Assembly: GCA_963576725.1 (NCBI GenBank) | Contig: OY755251.1 | Span: 37,703,246-37,767,245, forward strand | Length of the DNA: 64,000 nt | Direction of reading: 5' to 3' | DNA from: Azorinus chamasolen | Taxonomy: Eukaryota; Mollusca; Bivalvia; Cardiida; Solecurtidae | In this document: piece after piece, positions 12,701 through 21,700 of the stretch | Position numbering within the stretch: the stretch's first letter is position 1 | Layout of the letters: every line of letters starts with the position of its first letter | Position numbers and translations under genes: made by a program | The notes under the pieces: model-generated | Told to the model about the DNA's origin: nothing | The model's input: only the letters and a program-made list of their open reading frames with translations | The model's database searches: none

Positions 12701-15700
12701 TATGCCCCTGGGGTCAAAATTGGCCCGCCCCAGGGCCGGCTAGTTTTCTATAGAAACATATAGTGAAAACTTTGAAAATCTTCTCCTCTGATAGTCTGGT
12801 GAGCGCTTCAGGGCCATTCTGGCCCTCTTGTTTTTATCCTTATTGTTATCATTTTTTCTGTGGCTTATCGTAAGTTTTTAATGGTACCAAGAGAAGATTT
12901 AATTATGTTTACAGATAAAAGTCGACTATTGCTTTATTTGTTTGTTTTATTTCAGATCTTCAAGTGGGGAAGAGAATCCCAGGCTTCAGATACTACTCCA
13001 TCATCATAAGGAAGTGACCCTAAAATGATCATCCACAGGGAAAACATAAAATGTAATGCAGAGCGCCGGCAAAGCAGACCATATGGCTATATGTTGAAGT
13101 TGATCCAAGACTGCCACCAGCATGATCAGACCCATAGGGATCAACATAGTCTTATGTTGACTAAATTGTTACTATTATCAAAAATAATAAAGGAAATGTA
13201 AATATACACCAGTTGGTTCTTCTGTGTTTAAAGTGTTACACATTTCATGACGTAGAATCTGAAGGAAAACTTTGGCTCTAACTTTGGCTCCAACCGATCC
13301 AAATTGGCGAAACAAAATTCTTATTTGGCACAAGTTTTTCTAATTTGGCGAAAGTGATGGCGCAAAGAAAAAAAAAGCCAGGGGAGGCCCTGCTTCTTGT
13401 ACAATATAAAAACGAACTTTACTAATAAGAAGTTAAAAAGCAATGACAGGGTCATTTAGTTATGTAAAATTGTGTCACATATACATTTCTGGGCCAACAA
13501 CTTATTTGCAGTGTCATATCTTGTAACATAGGCGTAGAAAGGCATATTTATGGAGTAAAGGGTTAAGAAACAATGACATGAATATTAATTGCCGATTGCT
13601 GACTTTTTATGATGTCATAATTATGAACACAGTTTTTTTTGGCAGAAACTGTAATATCAAATCTACATGTATATTATTCTTATGCAAAAAGAGCAGACCC
13701 AGTTCAGATAAATCCTGCAGAAACCATCTGATCTGGGTTTACATTGTTTCAAAAGCATTAAAAGATGCATTTATGAAGTAAAGAGTTAAAGGCTGATTGT
13801 AAAGAATTAATTTGAATATTTTCTGATATATGCTATACTGTTTTATACTTGTTCCATTGAACTCTGAATGAAATGCTTTAATATACATTTACAGAAAAAA
13901 CTCTCTAAACCAGAATTGTAGTAGAGAAGAATTTAGCTACTTTTAGGCAGGCAGCTGCTTAATGCTGAGTGAAAGTCATGCAGAAAGCTCCTAGAGGAGC
14001 TCCTAGAGGAGCTTTCTGCATGGCTTTCACCCTGCAATAAGCTGCTACCTGTCTCCAAGACCAATAAAATACTAAAATTTTAATGTCCAGTTAAGAGGGG
14101 TTTTACTGAAGTAACACATTCGAACATCTGTATGACATGCAAAATAATCATGCATCATAGTAAGACTCACATTGGTCATCACATTGTACAAGGCAAGCCA
14201 GACTCTCTTTTCACTTTCAACGTATGAAACGTATAACAAAAAAAGTCATGCATAAATGGTGATTTTTATTTGTATGCAAGAATTATACTAAAACCCTTTG
14301 CAAAAAATTATTCTTTTGCACCTGAAAAACTTGATGTTAAACCCCGAATTGCAATAAACAATGAAAATATTCAACTCAGAGCTACAGATAAGGGTGCGTA
14401 CCCAAATACCAAAATCTTCATTTTGCCAACAAACCCTATACTGTGACCCACTCTTTAGAATCGTCTCAAGAGACGATTCTAAAGAGTGGTCACAGTATAG
14501 GGTTTGGTGGAGAAATAAAGGAGTTGTTCTTGAAAATATTTTAATTTATGCATCTTATCTGGAGTTCTGTTCAACTGCTTACAATATTAATAAGGTTCAC
14601 AGTCTTGTTTGCAAGCAACAAAATTAAGCAATTTACTGGACATAAAAATTATCAACAGTTCAAAAATCCATACATGAATTTAAGTCCAAATTCAAAGTGT
14701 TTAAAAACAAAGGTAAAACTTTTTATCTTTTCATTTTTGTGTTACTGTTGTCTGATACATTGATCAATCATGGTTTTAGAAAAACAATGGAGAAAGTCCA
14801 GAGGTCAAGGTAATTAAGATGTGTAAATTTAATTTTTTTCAAGAATAGCTCCTTTATTTCTCCACCAAACCCTATATTATGACCACTCTTTAGAATGGTC
14901 TCTTCGAGACAATTCTAAAGAGTGGTCATGGTCCATGTATAGGGTTTAGTGGAAAATGACTGGTGTTAGTATGTGGGTACGCACTTTTATCTGTAGCTCT
15001 GAAATCCACTCTAGCAGATGACAAATTTTGCAGACAATAATTAATCAGCATGCAAAGTATTAACCCTTTACTCCATAAATACGCCTTTGCAAACAGAGAA
15101 GACCCCGATCAGATGGCTCCTGTAGACCTGATTCTACAGTTTCTGCCATGACTAAAAAACCTTGTTTCAATGTTCTATTATAACAATTAATGTAATTAAT
15201 ATTCATGAAGTAAAGAGTTAATGATTACTATTTCTCACATGCATTCCCTTATCTCCGAGTTAGAACAACGGGATAAGATTCCCTGATCTGTAACACGTGT
15301 AAGATCACTTTAGAACATATATGACGTCATACATCATATGACGTCAAACTATGGAAACCGGTGTTTACATGTCATTTAAACGGCGAAAATACACTTTTTT
15401 TGTTATATGAGAAAAAGAATCTGATGCTCGTTGTCTTTTAAGATCACATGTTCCTAAATTCACCAAGAAAATGTTATTAAGCTCGCCAAGGCTCGCTTAA
15501 TGACATTTTCTAAGGCTCGTTTAGGAACATGTGATCTTAAATGACAACTCGCAACAGATCCTCTATATAATTTCTAGCATAGGTGGTCTTAACTCTTTAC
15601 TTCATGAAACTCATGTAAGTAATAATAGCTTTATGAGTATTGAATAGCTGAGCTTTCATAACGGCATTATGAACATGGGAAAATTTAACTACAGTAGAAA

Positions 15701-18700
15701 CCCTCTAATGCAACCACTTAATGAATAAACATTTCTGTCTTCATAAGCAGGTGGTTGCTTAATGCTGGACAAAAGTTATGCAGAAAGCTCCTATATACTC
15801 CTATAACTTTCGTCCTGCATTAAGCTACCACCTGCCTTTGCCACTGTGAATTATATCCCTTTTTGGTGGTCACAATAGAAGGGTTTTACTGTATAAGAGT
15901 AGACCCTCATCAGATGGTTCTTACTGTTTGCAAAGGTATACATATGGATTTAAAGGTTCGTGGTTAATGGTTTACCTGTTTAAAGTCATGCATGTAGTAC
16001 ATATCTCCAACACAGATGTCATATGACACTATGTGTATGGCCCCCGAGAACAAATTCAAGTTTCCAACATGGTCCGAGTGCCCGTGGGTGCACACAACGT
16101 ACTCGATTCTGTCTGGACTGACATCATGCTTCTTCAGTTCTGTTAGTAGGAAAATTAAAAACACAAAATCTAAGTACTTAGGTTAGTGATGCATATAATT
16201 ATATCATGAAAATACTTCAAAAGAAAAAACCACAACATCCATGCATATACATTTACACGTATCAATTGTGTATACACAAGGTGTACAATCAACTCGTGAA
16301 TAATTATACAAGAAACAATCAGTCTGAATGACATCTTGACCATGGAATAAACTGTACAATCAATATTCAATAAGTAAACAGAGCAGCCCCTGATCAGACA
16401 GCTCCTACAACCTTCTTATCTGGGTCTACTCTGTTTGCATAGGTGTTAAAATGCATATATCTATGAGGTAAACGGTTAACTCTTTATACACTAGCTAGCC
16501 ATTTTTTAACAATAGTTAATGAGTTTGGATCAAGATGAGAGGTCAAGTAACCCAGTGTAACAGTAGGATTAACTGTTTCCTTGTTCTATGTTTATTCCAA
16601 ATATGCAAATGCATAAAAATGTGTTTACATGAGTGAAAGGGTTAACCCTTTACTCCATGAATATTCATGTAAAAAACAATGAGACTATGCATGCATATTA
16701 ATTAGATTATTATAATAGCACATGGACACAGGATTTTTTGGCCATAGCAGAAACTGTAAAATCATATCTACATTATTCCATAAGCAAACAGAGCAGACCA
16801 AGGGTCTACTCTGTTTGCAAAGATTTAGAGAAGCACATTTATGGAGTAAAGGGTCAATAAGTAAATAGGGTACACATAGTCATTGATGAGAAGTCTATAT
16901 AGTAAATACTCCACCTTGTATGTATACATTGTAGTTTTAATTCATGCCGAGTAAGATCGAATGCTTTTTATTTGTAACTTTTTCACCCCCAGTCATCAGA
17001 AAGCTGCTCACAGAGCTTGCTGAAGTGGGTGAATCTGTGATTACCGTAGCAAACAGTTTGGATCCTGATGAGACGCAAAGTAACTAAGCGTCTCACAAAG
17101 ATCAAGTCTGTTTGATACATCACTCATATTTTAGAGCAGAAATTGAAAAAAAGTTCACTCTGAACCTGAAAGCAGATTATATCATTTGCAGACAAAAATT
17201 ATTTGGCACCAAGAGATTTAACCCTTTTTTCTATTTTTTTTCATTTGCAAACAGAGAAGACCCAGATTAGATGACTCCTTTAGAAGCCCTCTGATCAGGT
17301 TCTGCTCTGTATGCTAATGGAATTTGATAGATTTTTACTTTCTGAAATTGTTACAATGTTGGCGACAATGTTTCAACTTCCATGCATACTTCATTATAAC
17401 TATTTTCCCCATGATTATTCAGTAGGTATTGAAATTTTGTAGAAACATAGATCAAAGAAAGAGTTAAAATCCCCACTAAAATACTACTACTATTAAAGCA
17501 TATTTAAGAACATTGTTACAAGGTTTCTATTTGACACTCTATAAATGTGATAATCTAAAACCCTTTCATGAATATCCATGTAAGATAATGGCATTATGAA
17601 TACATGTAGTAATTAGCTAGGGCGTAGGGCACTTGAAAATTGGCATCCTTCACTGCTCCTAAAATTGGCATCCATCACTACAGTGCTAAAAGCATTATAA
17701 CCCAGTAAAAGAATTTTATATAGGTGGAATATATTCGGCATACTTGAGATCAAACCGCAATGATAGGCCAATTAAATCCACTGGCAATACAATTTAAAAA
17801 GCATTAATTCCTGACAGATTGTAAAATCAAAATCGTAACTCGAACTTAAAAAATCAAATCTATACAGAGATTACAAGGTAAAAATCTTTAAATATATCTA
17901 CTAAACAGGAGAAATTTTATATGCAGTAAAACATCTCTGGTATTATCACTTAAGTTAACCCATTCCCCCATTTTGACACCTTTTGACGCTTCTGCAAAAG
18001 TCACCTGTTGAAACCATTGCGATAAATAGAGCATTTGCTCCTATATGAGCAAATGCTCTATTTATCATAATTGTTTCAAACTACAAAATTCTAAAAAAAA
18101 TCCTTTTCTCTAGTTATTGCTCCTTTTAGGTAGATTTATTCAAAGAGGTTGGATCTAAAATTAGCCTATGAGGTAATAGGTTAATGAATAAATATGACAA
18201 TCTTTAAAAGCAAATGGTTGTTTAATGCAGGATAAAAGTAATACAGAAAACTCCTATGGGTGCTTGCTGCATAAATTTCAATGTGCATTAACCCATTCCC
18301 TCATAGGCTACTTTTAGATCCAACCTCTTTGGATGAATCTACCAAAACGGAGCATAAACTAGAGAAAAGGATTTTATTTTATGAATTTGTAGTTTTGAAA
18401 CCATGGGGCAAATGCTCTATGTATCACAATGGTTTCAAGATGTGACTATTATAGAGGCGTAGAAAGGCATATTTATGGAGGAAAGGGTTAAGCAACAGGA
18501 ATTACAATTTCTCCGAGCAGAAAAGAAGTGACTTAAATGTGTTATAACGCCATGTTTCAAAATAGTAATCTCAAAAGTTCCATGTGTACTGCAGGACCCA
18601 GATTTCGCAGGATGATCAGGATAGGATTGATTGACAGAAGGACCTCCCACCCTCATCCCTACACTTCTGCACAGTCATTCAACAACTAAATAAAATGTTA

Positions 18701-21700
18701 ATCGACAATAAAACAAATGACAACAATCACATATCCAAGACTGAAGAGCAAGACATTTTTATTTAATCCTGAAGCACATGCATATCCATGAGTGAGTCCT
18801 TTTTACACAAACCTTAAGCACACTTCAAGTGATTTTTGTAATTACTGTTGCAAACAGTTTGGCTCCAGATCATGAGATGAGACATCCAATAACTTAAACT
18901 GCTTTTTTTTGACACTATATTTTTAATCCTTTCCCTATTAAATATTCATCAAAGAAATAATAACATCATGTATATTACTTGAATTTTTAGAATAGCACAA
19001 AGGAATTTTTTTGTATTCGTAGAAACTGTAGAGTAAGATCTATTATACGTTCGTAAGCAAACAGAACAGACCCTGATCAGACAGCTTGTATAGGAGCCAC
19101 CTGGTTTTGGTATACTCTGTTTGCAAAGGCTTGATAAAGCGTTTATATGAAGAAAAGGGTTGAAAAAATTGGACAGAAAATCCTACTTCTAAAATCAATG
19201 TGGACGGTATTTTCTGAAAAAAGTTAGCTTAAGGTTTAAGTAGCAGACCATGTAACTACATGAAACAATGTAAGGTAGGGGAAGCATGCCATGGAGCTGT
19301 ACCTCTGCAAAGCCGTGGAGCAGATACCTGTCCCCATGGCTGATGTTGCCCCCGATGATACATTTGGCTTTAGGGAAAATGTTGAGGTTGCCAACCTTGT
19401 CACCATGGGGATGGGTACAAATAACATAGTTCACGTCGTCCGCCAGGATCCCTCGCATACTCAGGCCTTTGGCAGGAAATTGTACCCTAATTACCCTAAG
19501 TATTCCGACAAACTTAGGCAAATAGTGTAGACCCAGATCAAACAGCTCATGAAGGAACAGTTTGATCTCAGTCTATACTACAGTACTTGCTATTTTGTTA
19601 AATTTAAAGTTATCCAAATAGAATTATTCAGCTTTACAAATGAGAGGATAGGGGAGGTGTCTGAATACTCTGGGTAATTATGTGATTTGACTCGTGGCTC
19701 CAGTGTAAGTGCCAAAACAAATGTCAATGGCACCATGAAGCACAAGTCAGCTTAACTGAACAATAAGTCTTAGACTGACAAGAATAATTATGCCTTTCCA
19801 AATACAAGCATTTCCATACAGTAGAAATACGGTACTTTGACACCTACAGGAGCACACAAAGTAGACCCAGATCAGACGACTCCTGTAGGTGTCAAAAGGG
19901 TAAAGTGATCACTTTCGTGAACAAACATGTTTTTAACCCTTTACCTCATAAATATTAATGTAAGATGTAACGACCTCATGCATATTAATCAACTGAATAA
20001 TTATAGCTGCATGTGAAGTAATGTTTTATCTAATAACATTAAGGGAACTGTAGAATCTGACTTGTATTATGCCAAAAGCAAACAGAGTAGACCCTGATCA
20101 GATGGCTTCTGCAGGTCATGTTAATGCAGAAAGCTCCTGCAGGAGCTTTTTATATTACTTTTGTCCTGCATTAAATACATCTAATTAACAAAGTGGCAGC
20201 TTTTAACCCATTCCCTGTTTTATGTTTATTCCAAATTTCAATATCTACTGAAAATACATGGACAAAAGAGCTATAATGAAATATGGAAGGTTGAACATTT
20301 TAGCCATTTTAGAAAGTAAAGAAACAAATCTTTAAAATTCCATTAGCAAACAGAGCAGACCCTGATCAGATGGCTCCTATCCTATAGGAGCCATCTGATC
20401 TGGGTCTACTGTTTGCAAATGCGTGAAAACATGTTTATATCAGGGAAAGGGTTACAAGAGTTTTACTGTATATGCATCAGCGCTAATCAGGATCGCATCT
20501 ACAGACTACAGAGCATCAACTGAACAAAGTAAGATCACATCTACAGAGCATCAACTGAACAAAGTAAGATCACATCTACAGACTACAGAGCATCAACTGA
20601 ACAAAGTAGGATCACATCTACAGAGCATCAACTGAACAAAGTAGGATCACATATACAGAGCATCAATTGAACAAAGTAAGATCACATCTACAGAGCATCA
20701 ACTGAACAAAGTAGGATCACATCTACAGAGCATCAATTGAACAAAGTAGGATCACATCTACAGACTACAGAGCATCAACTGAACAAAGTAGGATCACATC
20801 TACAGACTACAGAGCATCAATTGAACAAAGTAAGATCACATCTACAGACTACAGAGCATCAATTGAACAAAGTAGGATCACATCTACAGAGCATCAACTG
20901 AACAAAGTAAGATCACATCTACAGAGCATCAATTGAACAAAGTAGGATCACATCTACAGACTACAGAGCATCAACTGAACAAAGTAGGATCCCATCTACA
21001 GACTACAGAGCATCAATTGAACAAAGTAGGATCACATCTACAGACTACAGAGCATCAATTGAACAAAGTAGGATCACATCTACAGAGCATCAACTGACTT
21101 GGTAGAAACTATATGATCAGATCTATCATCTATAGACATAATTTCATAGACAATCAGAGCAGACACTGATCAGACTCCTACAAGATCTGTCTGATCTGGG
21201 TCTACTCTATTTGAGTTAAAACTGAAGAGGTGTCTGTATCAGATAATGGGTTAAAATAACTTTGGTACATGTATGTTTCCATTTATTTGTCACTTCGAGT
21301 GAACACTAAAATTTGGAGACTTGTAGAATTTGTTTCTCCGTGCAAACATATTTCATTGTCCATATTTGTACAATAAAGCATATTTTATTGCTCATATTTG
21401 TAGAAAGTAATCTTCATATCCAAAGCAGACATATTTGGGCCACAAGTTCTAGCAAGATTATGGCTGAAATTGCTTGTGAAGATGGATCTGTGATTTTACA
21501 CCTGACAGATCATAGTAATTCTTCATTGTCTTAACCCTTTCCGTCATAGGCTATTTTTAGATTCAACCTCTTTGAATAAATCTACCGAAAAGGAGCATTT
21601 ACTAGAGAAAAGGAAAATTTTAGAATTTTGTAGCATGAAACCATTGTGATAAATAGAGCATTTGCTCCTATAGGAGCAAATGCTCTATTTATCACAACGG

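Larger units (their letters stand above)
10047..13392. mobile_element. hAT-like DNA transposon, 3.3 kb, non-autonomous, invaded by other repeats
   Basis: Terminal inverted repeats CAGGGCCTCC (10047) and GGAGGCCCTG (13392), flanked on both sides by CTTCTTG (10040-10046 and 13393-13399), fit the hAT pattern (8-bp duplication expected, 7 seen). Both ends carry TGGCGA-type subterminal motifs. It contains a short open frame starting ATGGCGACGTTG at 10387, a donor-like ACG|GTAAGA near 10580, an acceptor-like TTTATTTCAG near 12954 and AATAATAAA at 13187. No hAT transposase domain is visible. Nested inside are Helentron-like pieces (10877-11700, 12514-12830) and MITEs (12037-12464). Confidence 0.65.

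Noticed and set aside
19236..19530. Other-frame ORFs over MBLAC1 exon 3a on both strands
   Set aside because: Shadows of the real exon; no conserved motifs and no splice sites.
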